A stretch of DNA of 64,000 nt, taken from NCBI GenBank assembly GCA_964006375.1, contig OZ023262.1:91461654-91525653 (forward strand). Direction: 5' to 3'. Position 1 is the stretch's first letter; every line of letters starts with the position of its first letter. Origin of the DNA: Tillus elongatus (lineage: Eukaryota; Arthropoda; Insecta; Coleoptera; Cleridae). The notes under the pieces were generated by a model that ran no database searches, was not told the DNA's origin, and was given only the letters and a program-made list of their open reading frames with translations. A program made the translations under genes and the position numbers. Below are positions 13,376-23,530 of this stretch, one piece after another.

Positions 13376-14112
13376 CTAAATAGAAAATTGTTCAATATGG
13401 CCACCGTTTTGTTCAATGCACTTTATACACCTTTTTGAAACATGCCTGCAAACTCTGGTGAGGGTGTTTCGGTTAATATGATTTATAGCTTCCGTGATTG
13501 TGTTTCGTAATTCATTGATATTTTGTGGTGGATCGAATTTATACACATATTTCTTCAGAGTACCCCAAAAATAAAAATCCATAGGTGTTATATCAGGACT
13601 TCGAGCACACCAATGAACCGGTCCATTGTTACAAATGACACGATTATTAAAATTTTGGTACAAAAATTCTTTGACGATCCTAGCATTGCGAGCTGGACAA
13701 CCGTCTTGTTGGTACCAAATCTTGTCTAAATTATCATGAACTCTTCTAATTGTTGATAAGATATGATTTCTCAATAGATTAAGATACATTTTCCCAGTTT
13801 ACTTTTTTTTCAAAGAACGAACCAACAATGAAGTTGCCTGAAATTTTTTTTTAAATTAACTGTCTAATGTACAAATAAAAATAACAGTTTTTTACCTAAT
13901 AAGCCGCACCAAACATTAATACCAAATCTGTCTTTCTTCCTTTAGATGGGGATTTTTATTTGCCCAATAACGCCTATTATGGCGATTATACACACCACAG
14001 TGTGTAAATATGGATTCATCAGTCCGTATTATCTTCAAAAGAAAATTTTCATCTTGCTGACATTGTCCTTGATACCATCTGCAGAATTGAAGTCGCTTAG
14101 GGTAATTGTCAA
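13376..14112 (-). pseudogene. M2 transposase, C-terminal part
   Basis: Fragments in two frames read, N- to C-terminally: VDNYPKRLQFCRWYQGQ, IIRTDESIFTHCGVYN, HNRRYWANKNPHLKE, WYQQDGCPARNARIVKEF, CARSPDITPMDFYFWG and CIEQNGGHIEQFSI. The catalytic triad DE (RTDES), D (QQDGC) and D (TPMDF) is present, with 41 residues between the last two. A gap at about 13790-13915 needs a frameshift. The gene continues N-terminally at 15489 beyond the LINE insertion. Confidence 0.88.
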
Positions 14113-14116
14113 CATT

Positions 14117-15488
14117 AATTCTAATTTCAACAACACACAACGAGGGCTTACAGCCTAAATACTATCGTACCGTGGGTGTCGACAAGGAGGAAAGAGGCAA
14201 CTTGTTAATTCTGGACTTGAAGGTTTGGAGGTTCGGGGAGAAGGAAAAACATGTACCGTCAAGGAATTCCACAACATGGAAGTCCTCGGGACAAAAGAGC
14301 GGGCATAACAAGATATTCTATGTCTGGTAACCTGGACAGTAAAAGGGTGCATTAGCTCTGTTCCCCTGCTAGATCTGTTTGGGGCAGCAGGTGGAGTAAC
14401 TATGGAAGAAAACTTCTCTGAGCAGTGCATGTGCAGATATCTATAAAAGAGAGAGAGAGAGAGAGAGAGATAGAGAGGTCACCAACGGCACGTCGGTGGG
14501 CAAGGGATGGCAGTCTTTGGGTGAGGGTAGGGTCACCGATGAGACGTATAGCTCTCTTCTGAATGGGGTCCAAGATAGTGAGTGTAGAAGCGGCAGCGGC
14601 ATCCCAGGTGTGAGAGCAGTATTCGAGGTTTGGTCTTATTTGTAAAGTATATAAGGTATAGAGATTAGCTGGTGAAAAGTATTTGCGAGCCCGCAAGAGG
14701 AAACCTAATTGCTTAGCAGTCGCTTCTGCAATTGATGTCGATCCACAGAAATGTCAACAAGTGAAAAGGACTCATTACTTTGAATAACTTAGTTGTTTAT
14801 TGTGATGGGTCTAGGGCTGGTGTATCTCTTATGAGAAAGAAAGCAAGACTAAGATTTGGTGGGGTTGAATTGTCTAAGATTTCTACTTCCACAGTCTAAT
14901 ATTTTTTGGAGATCCACGGAGACAGAACCCTCCATGAGTCTGCGATCCTCATCTAATTGGGCTAAAGAGACAGGCTTAGAATATTGTATATTTGAGTGGA
15001 GGGTGCTGTCGTCCGCGTAACTGTGAACTGGGTTGGATGTGATAAAGATGAAGTCATTGATGTGGAGAATAAACAAAGTAGGGGCTAAAGCTGAACCTTG
15101 AGGAACTCCTGCATTAATTCGATACAGTTTAGAGGAATGGCCATACACGACAACAGAAATTCTCCGGTCGGAGAGGAAATTTTCTGGTTTTGGTGGTACG
15201 CCATTGGCCGGCAGTTTATTAAGCAGCGCTGCGTGCCAGACCTGGTCGAATGCTTTGGATATGTCTAGAGCGACGATCTGGGATTTACCGTGTAGTTCCA
15301 TAGACTTGTTCCAAGAATGGGTGACAAAGGAAAGGAGGTCGGCAGTTGATCTGCGCTGCGGAATCCATATTGCCTGTTGTGGATTAGCCTGTGTTTTTCA
15401 AGAAATTTTAGTAATTCGGTGTTTGTATACCTTTCCATCACTTTAGAGACGACTGAAAGGAGAGATATGCCTGTAGTTGCTAGGAAGC
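14117..15488 (-). mobile_element. CR1/Jockey-type LINE, 5'-truncated copy B, inserted in M2
   Basis: On the minus strand the copy runs from a 5' truncation (near the GCTTCCTAGCAACTACAGGC point of the full-length copy) to the family 3' end. Frames show reverse transcriptase pieces IVALDISKAFDQVWHAALLN, AGVPQGSALAPTLF and HSYADDSTLHSN, then SANLYTLYTSQIRPNLEYC-like and NLQTFKSRINKL-like pieces, across several frameshifts. The flanks CATTAA and CATTTAA are a probable short target duplication. A (CT)n stretch at 14448-14477 is moderately expanded. Confidence 0.92.
14448..14477. repeat. (AG)n / (CT)n microsatellite within LINE copy B
   Basis: About 15 units with one T interruption, at the same place as the 37-unit array at 9216-9289. 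Confidence 0.93.
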
Positions 15489-15847
15489 ATTTAAGCCTTG
15501 TACGTTTGTAGGTTTGTATGGATGGTAATGACTTTGTTTAATACACGGTATACCGTACTTTTTGGAACGTCAATTTGTTCACCATAAAACCGAACAGATT
15601 TCAGAGTGTGTTCGTTTGAAACCTGTAAGACGGTATTATTTCTTTCTTCATTTCTAGGCATTGGTAGTTTATTTGCGTGGAAGCTACCGTCGTTTAATAG
15701 ATTCGTCAGTATCCTGCGAAATACTTTGGTGTTTGGTTGTCGTCTTCCTGGGTAGTTGTTTTGATATGAATTTTCCGCTGCCTCAGTATTTCGGTTAGAA
15801 CGAATATAACATTCCAACATGTCAAAATATTCTTCATTACTGAACAT
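15489..15847 (-). pseudogene. M2 transposase, N-terminal part
   Basis: ATG at 15845-15847 starts MFSNEEYFDMLECYIRSNRN, followed by EAAENSYQNNYPGRRQPN, NLLNDGSFHANKLPMPRNEE and RFYGEQIDVPKSTVYRVLN. This is the DUF4817-like helix-turn-helix region followed by a second HTH. The frame runs into the LINE junction. Comparison with the copy at 21483-21876 shows the host frame resuming as GLNVDNYPKRLQF at 14112. The interruption is therefore an insertion, not a separate gene. Confidence 0.88.
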
Positions 15848-16794
15848 AGTGTTGAATAATATTTCAGGTAAACAGGAAACAAAGTATTTAGTACAAAATT
15901 TTAAGCAACGTGTTAAATACACCTCAAATTGTTCAGATAATTTAGAATGGCAGTATTCTTAATTGTCGCGATAGTTTTATATCCATATCAACCTTTATTC
16001 TGTTGTTTTTCAGTTGACTTACTTAAAACCAAACAATTTTCAAAGACGTCTTCGTAAATCATTAATCTGATTTTTTTTTGAGTTTTGTTAGTAAATTTAG
16101 TTATTTACTAGGTTTGCCTATTTAGTTAAATTATAACATTTTTTTAGGATAATGTAATGTAAAATATCATTTGTAATAATGGGCCGATTCATTGGTTTGG
16201 TTAAAGTTCCTTTTTTTATCGTGAATCATTACATAATATTATGTTAAATGTAGAAGGCTATTGTTAGACTTCATGGCCTACTGCTTTTTGAACACTTTTT
16301 TTGTCATTTGTTTTCTGGTATTAAAATTCATAGCCTACTATCCTCAAAACGGGTTTTCTCAAAATTGTCAGTGCAGTTACAGATTTTTCAAGCATGTTGT
16401 ACATCATTGGAAAGCTCTTTTCATAGGCTATCACATGAGCGAAAAATACAATATGGCTGCCATAATAAAAACAAACGTTGATACCTGTAGCTCAAAAACA
16501 AATGACAATCTAAAGTTGAGAATAGCACGAAAAGATTACTCTGTAAAAAGTGTCCTGATAATGTGCAAGTCTTAGACATGTCAGATCAACGCCTACTAAG
16601 ATATTGAAGAAAAATGAAATCGACAAATTTTGTTTTTTTCAAAATAACTCAAAAACGAAAAGAGGCATGGCAAAATAAAAATCATATTTGGAACGAGCAT
16701 GCAATTCTACAAAACATTGCTAATTTAACCGTCTCCCTATCTCTAATAATAACGGAGATAACAATACATTACCATCCAGTTGGGGACACACTGT

Positions 16795-16925
16795 ATATAA
16801 TATAAAGTCTAAAACTGAACTCGGATTTGGGTTTCAGAGGTCCTAGTTTGCGCTCATTTGAAGATATTTTTTAAAATTCAAAAGTGGCGGTCTCCTCATT
16901 AGTGAATTTTTTAAAGGAAATAAAT
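16795..16925 (+). repeat. Family R head fragment
   Basis: TCTAAAACTGAACTCGGATT, CCTAGTTTGCGCTCATTTG and GGCGGTCTCCTCATTAGTG match the R heads at 4499 and 8328. M2 separates it from a related body fragment before 10110. Confidence 0.7.
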
Positions 16926-17310
16926 AAGGTATATTAAAAACGTGGCTGAATATAACGGGTATACTGCTTGTCTATCGGATAAATTAATGAACAAACAGAA
17001 AATAAAGAAAGTGTTAGCGGAATCCACGACCTTTAGAATAGACAAAGCCGAAAAGAACTCTGTCAACCATTTCAACCGCGAATTACGAGGAGATTTGGAT
17101 AGATTTTTTTAGAAACCCGATTTGCAACTTACATTTTCGACAAAAATACTTATAAAATTTGTTAGGTAACCAAAAAAAACAAGCATAGTACCACGAAAAC
17201 AAACAAACAATGCCATAAGTTTGAAACGATTGTGATCTTAAATACGGCGGGTAAACTGAAAGATCCATTGAAATCCTACTTAAATAACATTTAGCATATT
17301 TACGATACGG
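16926..17310. other. No gene recognised
   Basis: AT-rich sequence with only chance frames. Confidence 0.4.
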
Positions 17311-17329
17311 TAATATAGATAGATCATGG

Positions 17330-17460
17330 GTGTTACGACATATTTGGAATAATAACGACGTAGATAAAGAAAACCTACAAATGGTTAGTGAAACGGAGGT
17401 CAGGTGTTTTTAAAATGTGTCGTGGTGATTTCACTTCTCCAAGTGTACTTACTATAATCT
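17330..17460 (+). repeat. Copy of small repeat S with GAAAC motif
   Basis: GGTTAGTGAAACGGAGGTCA, GTGTTTTTAAAATGTG and TTCTCCAAGTGTACTTA match the 124-bp insertion at 20175-20298. The CTGATGA half is degenerate here. Confidence 0.55.
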
Positions 17461-18255
17461 AGTAAGTAAACTAATTTCATTTCAAGCAAAGTAGTAGCAA
17501 CGAACGTAGAACCAACTGTAATATCAGGATTTTATATAAATGGAAAATACGCTTTAGAAACAGCTATTTGTAACAAAAGCGATATCTACAGTAAGATGTA
17601 TGTTTTTGGAAACTATCGAGGCATCACTGACAAATTCCATCTTGGAACGATGTCTATGATTGTAAGAAATGGGGTGAAGCCAACGACTTAGCCCAGCCCT
17701 GGCAGTGAATAATACGAACATATCGTGCTTCGCCGTGAGGTCGATCAATCTTCGTCTAACTCTTCGGGCGTGCCTTATCACATCGGCATGTGACTTGATT
17801 TACACGATATGCTCAACTTTCAGAAGGGCATTTCTATAATTTGTTGTGATTTGAGATTTACAGGTGACAATTAAATTTGAAAAGGGATGTTTCAGTTAAG
17901 AATCAATTATCGCGTTTTGAAGAAAGATAAAGTCTGAAGGCAGCATGTGCCTTATGAGAGTTTCCATTAAACTATTCCCAAAAACGATATATAGGTTGCG
18001 CGTAAGTAAAGCATCAAGGCCATAACTTTTAAACCGAGAAAGGCACCGTACTTAAAATTTGTAGGATGGCATAACGGAGTATTTGCGACTATTTGGTGGC
18101 ACTATCGCAATTTTTTTAAGCACTCCCTTGCTCGAGGGCAACAACCCTTTAAGTTCTTGGGTACCAACATAATTCATGTGACACATTTTTCGAAAGCGTT
18201 ATCAACGTACTTTTTGAGGCTATTAATTATTTTTAAGTTGCCTTTGGTAAGAACG
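17461..18255. other. No gene recognised; MITE-A end relic near 17935
   Basis: CTGAAGGCAGCATGTGCCTTATG at about 17935 resembles the MITE-A terminal repeat. The rest shows no feature. Confidence 0.35.
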
Positions 18256-18259
18256 AAAA

Positions 18260-19270
18260 CAATTGACCATTCATGAAAATAAATTAAGTAAAATAAAGAC
18301 TATTCAAGCAATTTAATTCTCTACTGGTGATGTGGAGTCTGTCAGACTCTCGGCATAATATGTTTAAGATTATTAGACGTGCCCCGAAACAGAGATTTGT
18401 TTCAAAATGATTTCTCTAATGTCTACTTTCAACAAGATAGCACCCCATCTCATTTTCAGTGAGAGGTGAAGAAATATCTTACCATTTTGGAAAAACCGCT
18501 GCCAGCTTGGATGTTTGAGTTTTGAGCATAGCTACTGAACCAAGCATCCAATTTTGTTCGTCTTTGTGTCAAATTGCGTAGTGTCCTTGCCTATTTCAAG
18601 AAAAGATTCTCGATTTGCCGCCTATCACCCAAAGGGAGAAATAGTAATATTGGAAAGCAATTTTGGGAGCTTGAACATGTAAGGCAGATACAAAAAAGTC
18701 TTCTAAGAGTCAACAAAGAGCCCTAATATTGGATGCCATTCATCCATTATTGGAATATCAAAAGACAACAAAATGCACACCTATTAGTGACACAAACTCA
18801 GAAAATCATGGAAGACGATTTTGATAGAAGAACGCCTTTTTGTGAACAAATGATGTAAATGTTAGATAACCATATTATCCAACTATAACATGTTTTGTGT
18901 TTTGACGAGTGCAGTTTTACACTTCACGGTCAGGCTAATAGACAAAACTGTCGTTACTGGTCTGAATGAAATCCACACTGGATGAGAGAAGGACATACGC
19001 AATATCCAGAATAGGTTAATGGTTGGGCAGGAGTAGTTTTTCGATTGCAATTTGAATGGACATAATTATCTAGCGAAGCTCTAAAAAATGTCGTGCCAAC
19101 TCTGACAAACTTACTTCCTGATCGAGAAAATTTACAAGTTCCAGCGAATGTGATATGGTTTAAGCAGGCTGAAGCACCAGCAGATTACCAAATCAATGTC
19201 TGGTAGTACCTCAACTTAATGTTTCCAACTCGGCGGATAGGGAGGCGAGGATCGTGGGGATATGTGAAAA
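18260..19270 (+). pseudogene. Heavily decayed DD41D-type transposase relic(s)
   Basis: Reading through stops, about 18400-18510 gives FSNVYFQQDSTPSHFQ and EVKKYLTILEKPLPAW. About 18890-19260 gives HVLCFDECSFTLHGQANRQN, CRYWSE, NPHWMREGHTQYPE, VNGWAGVVFRLQ, NVVPTLTNLLPDRENLQVP, VIWFKQAEAPADYQINVW and RRIGRRGSWG. These follow the order of the M1 and M3 catalytic region: first aspartate in FDECSF, then an HQDGAPAH-like block degraded to FKQAEAPAD. There are many stops. Two relics may be superposed, because the HQDGA-like motif appears twice. Confidence 0.72.
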
Positions 19271-19379
19271 GTATGATATACACACATTTTTATCTACGAT
19301 TAGGATGCTGCCCAGACGTTCACGCCATGCATTTTGCGGATCTCGTACATTAGGATTGATGTATTTTTAATTTTTTTTT

Positions 19380-19463
19380 TTTGAAGAAAAATCACTAACC
19401 ACGAGATCTTGACTTTTGAATTTTGAAAAAATGTCTGTAAATGAGCGCGAACTAGGCCCCAGA
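19380..19463 (-). repeat. Family R head fragment
   Basis: AACCACGAGATCTTGACTTT, GTAAATGAGCGCGAACTAGG and CCCCAGAACAC match R heads. It is followed by CA and TA arrays. Confidence 0.65.
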
Positions 19464-19569
<106 letters not shown>

Positions 19570-19599
19570 ATATTGCACTACACTATAATCACTTTTAAA

Positions 19600-19691
19600 T
19601 ATACACTTTATTTGTTTGCTGTACCTTTGTGATTCCTTATTGGTTTGCGTGGACTGCAGTTTCGAACCGTCCCGGTTCATCATCAGCACGC
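19600..19691 (-). repeat. P1 half-unit carrying an intact hammerhead core
   Basis: This is one arm of the P1 palindrome, sharing CTTTATTTGTTTGCTGTAC and TTATTGGTTTGCGTGGACTG with 5167-5350. It lies between TA arrays at 19484-19565 and 19697-19751. Unlike the two full palindromes, this arm has all conserved hammerhead positions. Confidence 0.88.
19647..19691 (-). ncRNA. Hammerhead ribozyme, type I topology, apparently complete core
   Basis: Minus strand, 5' to 3': stem I GCGTG (19691-19687), core CTGATGA (19686-19680), one extra T, stem II GAACCG with loop GGA and CGGTTC, core GAAAC (19663-19659), loop TGCA, then G and the cleavage triplet GTC (19654-19652), and stem I partner CACGC (19651-19647). 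Stem I pairs 5 of 5 and stem II 6 of 6. Stem III is the minimal A-U plus C-G pair seen in retrotransposon-associated hammerheads. Predicted cleavage lies between 19652 and 19651. The extra base between A9 and stem II departs from the consensus but has precedent in some natural hammerheads. Activity is inferred, not shown. Confidence 0.82.
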
Positions 19692-19693
19692 TA

Positions 19694-19696
<3 letters not shown>

Positions 19697-19751
<55 letters not shown>
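19697..19751. repeat. (TA)n microsatellite
   Basis: TA array of about 55 bp between the ribozyme unit and a family R body. Confidence 0.96.
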
Positions 19752-19755
<4 letters not shown>

Positions 19756-20515
19756 GCATAAGTTTTTCCTAGAAAATTTTGGGCTTCCTTTCTAAAAAAA
19801 TTGTATCTCCGGAAATAACAAACATATGCCAACCAAATTTGGTACGCAGGGTTACATTGTAAAAAGTACACTATATACCAAAATTTGGATCTACAACTCA
19901 AAAGGAAAAAAGTTTTAGGTATTTTTCTTTAATTTGGGTGCCACTGATGACCAGAGAAAGGCATAAAACCAAAATATTTGATATGGATAACAAAATCAAT
20001 TCTATTTTACACACCGAGGCCAATAAATTTATTTTAAGGATTGTGTAGTTTTTCTTGTTCAAATTCAAAGTCACGATTTAAAACGTCAAAATTTACAACA
20101 TTTGGGCAAAGAACCTGAAAGGAATGTGGGTTATGTAGAGAAGATGTCACAATAAACGTGTTTTATAAAGCCTTTAGTACTAAGTGAATATTGGAACCTG
20201 TGATGAGCACTGATATACACACCTGATGATGCAAACTTGGTTAGTAAAACGATAGTCGGGTTTTTAAAAATGTGATTTGGGTTCTCCATGTGTGCTTAAA
20301 AGCCTTAAGTTTCAGCTTCAACCGTCAGTTTATTTCATTTTACTAAAATATTTGCAGAAAATTTATTTCAAATAGACTCTTTATCTGATGCTTTGAAAGT
20401 GGTTTTAGTTATAGAGTTTATGGTTGCATATGCTATAAATTTTTGAATTTTGAAAATATTTCTTCAGCTGAGCGTGAACTAGGCACCCTAGAATCTATAT
20501 CCGGAGTAGGTTTCA
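19752..20515 (+). repeat. Family R repeat copy carrying a 124-bp insertion
   Basis: Landmarks TTGTATCTCCGGAAATAACA, ACCAAATTTGGTACGC, GACGATTTAAAACGTCAAAA-like and TTTATCTGATGCTTTGAAAG match the other R copies in opposite orientation to 7660-8196. Its body is interrupted at 20175-20298 by the small repeat S. Confidence 0.72.
20167..20306 (+). mobile_element. Small 124-bp insertion (repeat S) with 8-bp target duplication and CTGATGA motif
   Basis: The R sequence ATAAAGCCTTAAGTTTC is split here. AAAGCCTT occurs on both sides (20167-20174 and 20299-20306), and the 124 bp between them are absent from other R copies. The insert contains CCTGATGATGCAAACTTGG, GGTTAGTAAAACGATAGTC and GGGTTTTTAAAAATGTG, an order like a hammerhead (CTGATGA, hairpin, AAAAC, GTC). 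Stem I does not pair and G12 is changed. A related copy lies at 17330-17460. I infer a short non-autonomous element. Confidence 0.7.
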
Positions 20516-20535
20516 GTTTTATCTGTATATGTATA

Positions 20536-21876
20536 CAGTGTGTCCCAAACTGGATGGGAATGTATTGCTATCTCCGTTATTATTACAGGTAGGCAGACGG
20601 TTAAATTAGCAATGTTTTGTAGAATTACATGCTCGTTCCTAATATGACTTGTATTTTGCACTGCATCTTTTCCTTTTCGAGTTATTTTCAAAAAAACAAA
20701 ATTTGTCGATTACTTTTCTCTTCAATATCTAAGTAGACGTTGATCTGACATGTCTAAGATTTGCACATTATCAGGACACTTTTTACAGAGTAATCTTGTT
20801 ATGCTATTCTTAACTTTGGATTGTCATTTGTTTTTGAGCTACAGGTATCAACGTTTGTTTTTATCATTGCAGCCATATTGGATTTTTGCTCATGTGATAG
20901 CCTGTGAAGAGAGATTTCCAATGATGTACAACATGCTTAAGAATCCTTGTAATTGCACTGACAATTTTGAGATAAACCGTTTTGTGGATAGCAGGTTATG
21001 AAATAATATACCAGAAAACAAATGAAAAAAAGTGTTCAAACAGCAGTAGGCCATGGAGTCTAACAATATACTTCTACTTTTAACATAATTTTCCGTAAGG
21101 CTAACGATAAAAAAATAGAATTTTTCAGCACACCAATGAATCCGCCCATTATTACAAATGATATTTTACATTACAACATTATCCTAAAAAATTGTTATAA
21201 TTTAATTGAATAGGTAAACCTAGTAAATAACCAAATTTACTAACAGAACTCAATGAAAAGCAGACTAATGATGTACGAAGACGTCTTTGACAATTGTTTG
21301 ATTTTTAAACTTAAGTTAACTGAAGAACATCAGAAGAAAGGTTGCTATGGATATAACAATATCGCGGCAATTAAGAATACTGTCATTCTTAATCTGAATA
21401 ATTCGAGGTGTATTTAACACGTTGCTTAAAATCTTGTGCTAAATAGTTTTTTTCCTGTTTATTTTAAATACTATTCAACAGTATTTTCAGTAATGAAGCA
21501 TATTTTGACATGTAGGAATCTTATATTCGTTCTAACAGAAATACTGAGGAAGCTGCAAATTCATTTCAAAACAACTACTCAGAAAGCAACAACCAAACAC
21601 TAAAATATTTCGCAGGATAGTGATCAGTTGAACGACGCTAGCTTTCACGCAAAGAAACTACCAATGCCTAGAAATGAAGAAATAAATCATGCCGTCTTAC
21701 AGGTTTCAAACGAAAACCTTCCGCAATCTGTTCGGTTTTATGGTGAACAAATTGACGTTCCAAAAAGTACGGTACACCGTGTATTAAAACAAAGTGATCA
21801 CCATCCATACAAACCTACAACAGTACAAGGCTTAAATGTTGACGATTATCCTAAGCCACTTCAATTCTGCAGAAAA
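20536..21876 (+). mobile_element. M2 family, truncated second copy (M2b)
   Basis: It starts CAGTGTGTCCCAAACTGGAT after TA (20534-20535). The terminal repeat, about 575 bp, runs to about 21115. The sequence then matches the region upstream of the M2 transposase start (for example AATCCGCCCATTATTACAAA) and its N-terminal coding part. It stops abruptly at about 21876, inside CTTCAATTCTGCAGA, so the catalytic region and the second terminal repeat are missing. Confidence 0.88.
21483..21876 (+). pseudogene. M2b transposase N-terminal fragment
   Basis: Reads FSNEAYFDM, then a stop (TAG 21513-21515), then ESYIRSNRNTEEAANSFQNN. After a frameshift it continues as NDASFHAKKLPMPRNEEINH, RFYGEQIDVPKSTVHRVLK and GLNVDDYPKPLQFCR. 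It is collinear with the M2 N-terminus at 15489-15847. It lacks a start codon (ATT in place of ATG) and the whole DDE domain. Confidence 0.85.
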
Positions 21877-21894
21877 ATTCTCTGAGTAGAGCGA

Positions 21895-21960
21895 TTAAAT
21901 GTCAAAAAATTGCTTCAAATACGCGCGAACTAGACCCCCTAGAACACATGTCCACCTTTT
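21895..21960 (-). repeat. Family R head fragment
   Basis: CAAATACGCGCGAACTAGAC and CCCCCTAGAACACATGTCCA match the R heads. Confidence 0.55.
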
Positions 21961-21974
21961 TTTAAGTTTCCTCG

Positions 21975-22266
21975 AAGGCTTTTTGCGAATAATTATATCT
22001 CGGTAGGTGGGTAAACAGCTTGAAGAAGTTTGCTGGCCAGGAAAATCGGACCAGTTTTTCGGGAACAATTTAAGTTAATTTCCGCAAAATTTTTGTACTT
22101 TTGAAACAATAAACTTATTTTTACGAAGCATGGTACATTGTTCTTACTATATAGCTTATATTGGTAATTAAATTTGATGCCTGGTTTCATTTTAAAAAAA
22201 ATGCATTTTTTATATAAAAAACATTTTTATGAAAATTCACTATCATAAGGAATTTGCTGCGTCAAG
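21975..22266 (-). mobile_element. MITE family A copy, diverged
   Basis: Contains GGTAGGTGGGTAAACAGCTT, GGAAAATCGGACCAGTTTTT, GGTACATTGTTCTTACTATA and ATTTGCTGCGTCAAG, in the same order as at 55430-55695. Only the right terminal repeat is recognisable. Confidence 0.65.
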
Positions 22267-22549
22267 TGTTTTAAAAAATAATTTCTTATCATTGAGAATA
22301 AAACACGATTAGGTATTAATTCTTAGTGTGATGCAGAAAAGTTCGTCAATCAGATGAATTTTGTTTTTTTTCACTGCTAATTTTTGCAATACATTTTAAA
22401 ACGATAACATTTTTGAATAAAAGTGAAAAGTTATTTTATTGAGGTATTAGAAGCCCCTTCTTCCTATTTAAAGATTTAGTGGTTGCAACTGTCACTTGAA
22501 GGCAGTTAAATCTAAGGGAAAAATTTTTACGTTGCAGGATGTCATTTTT

Positions 22550-22642
22550 AGTGAATTTTCTTTAAAAAAATTCACTAAGGATGAGATCCCGACTTTGGAA
22601 AAATTTCCCCATAGAACCCATATCCAGGGTTGGTTTCAGTTC
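22550..22642 (-). repeat. Family R head fragment
   Basis: TTCACTAAGGATGAGATCCC, AGAACCCATATCCAGGGTTG and GTTTCAGTTC precede a TA array, as in other R copies. Confidence 0.65.
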
Positions 22643-22761
<119 letters not shown>

Positions 22762-22795
22762 GTATTATATTTTTGTGACGGTAATAGTGTTAGTT

Positions 22796-23133
22796 ATCAA
22801 AAAATTGTGGGACGCCGTCAGTTGTAAAATAAAACTCTTTATTATAGGCCGAACTTTCGGAAAAATTTATTCCTTTATCAAAGATATAACATGAGTTCTA
22901 CTAAACTATTTATCTAATAACAAACATAAAAAGAAAACCTTTTGATGAATTTGAGTGAAGTCTAATAAATGCCAAACTTGGCATAAAAGGTTTTCTTTTT
23001 ATGTTTGTTATTAGATAAATAGTTTAGTAGAACTCATGTTATATCCTTGATAAAGGAATAAATTTTTCCGAAAGCTCGGCCTATAATAAAGAGTTTTATT
23101 CTACAACTGACGGCGTTCCCACAATTTTTGATA
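22796..23133. repeat. Palindrome P2, 338 bp, between TA arrays
   Basis: The left arm 22796-22943 and right arm 22985-23133 are near-perfect inverted copies (TATCAAAAAATTGTGGGACG at one end, AAACATAAAAAGAAAACC near the centre). A 41-bp spacer separates them. Each arm has TCCTTGATAAAGGAATAAA and TTTTTCCGAAAGCTCGGC, a hairpin followed by GAAA that recalls the hammerhead layout of P1 but lacks its conserved bases. A single-arm copy lies at 310-405. Confidence 0.9.
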
Positions 23134-23136
<3 letters not shown>

Positions 23137-23221
<85 letters not shown>

Positions 23222-23246
23222 GTGTGTGTGTGTGTATGTATGTATG
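23137..23246. repeat. (TA)n followed by GT and GTAT repeats
   Basis: TA at 23137-23217, then about seven GT units and three GTAT units. Confidence 0.95.
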
Positions 23247-23530
23247 TATCACACCGATAACTCAAAAAATAATAGTCCGATTTTGATCAAATTTGGCAAA
23301 TACCTTTCTTTTACAAATGGCTTGGACAAGTTCGTTAGTTATAAAAATCGGCTTAGGTTTCTCCGTTTGCTCTCGAAAAAAATTATATCTCTGGAAATAA
23401 CAAAGTGAGGGCCATCAAATTTGCTACGCTTGTTTCTGTCATACAGAGTATCCAACGTACCAAAATTCATATATCTATCTTAAAAGACAAAAAGTTAGAG
23501 GTACATTAATTTTTGATCAATTAAATCTGA
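23247..23530 (+). repeat. Family R repeat body, partial
   Basis: Starts ATCACACCGATAACTCAAAA and includes CTTTCTTTTACAAATGGCTT, TATATCTCTGGAAATAACAA and a variant of TACCAAAATT. It is collinear with 43480-43770. Confidence 0.7.

Larger units (their letters stand above)
12637..16792 (-). mobile_element. M2: DD41D transposon with TIRs of about 570 bp, split by a LINE
   Basis: The left end AGTGTGTACCAAACAGGATG and right end CCATCCAGTTGGGGACACAC are inverted repeats with TA outside (16793-16794 on the right, TA array on the left). Repeats run about 12637-13210 and 16217-16792, sharing ATCTCCGTTATTATTAGAGA, GACATGTCTAAGACTTGCAC and GCCTACTGC words. The transposase lies between them on the minus strand and is interrupted by a 1.37-kb CR1-like insertion. 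Without that insertion the element would be about 2.8 kb. Confidence 0.93.

Noticed and set aside
17554..17781. Minus-strand frame with MIRHARRVRRRLIDLTAKHD
   Set aside because: 75 codons with no recognised domain and no support from neighbours; treated as chance.
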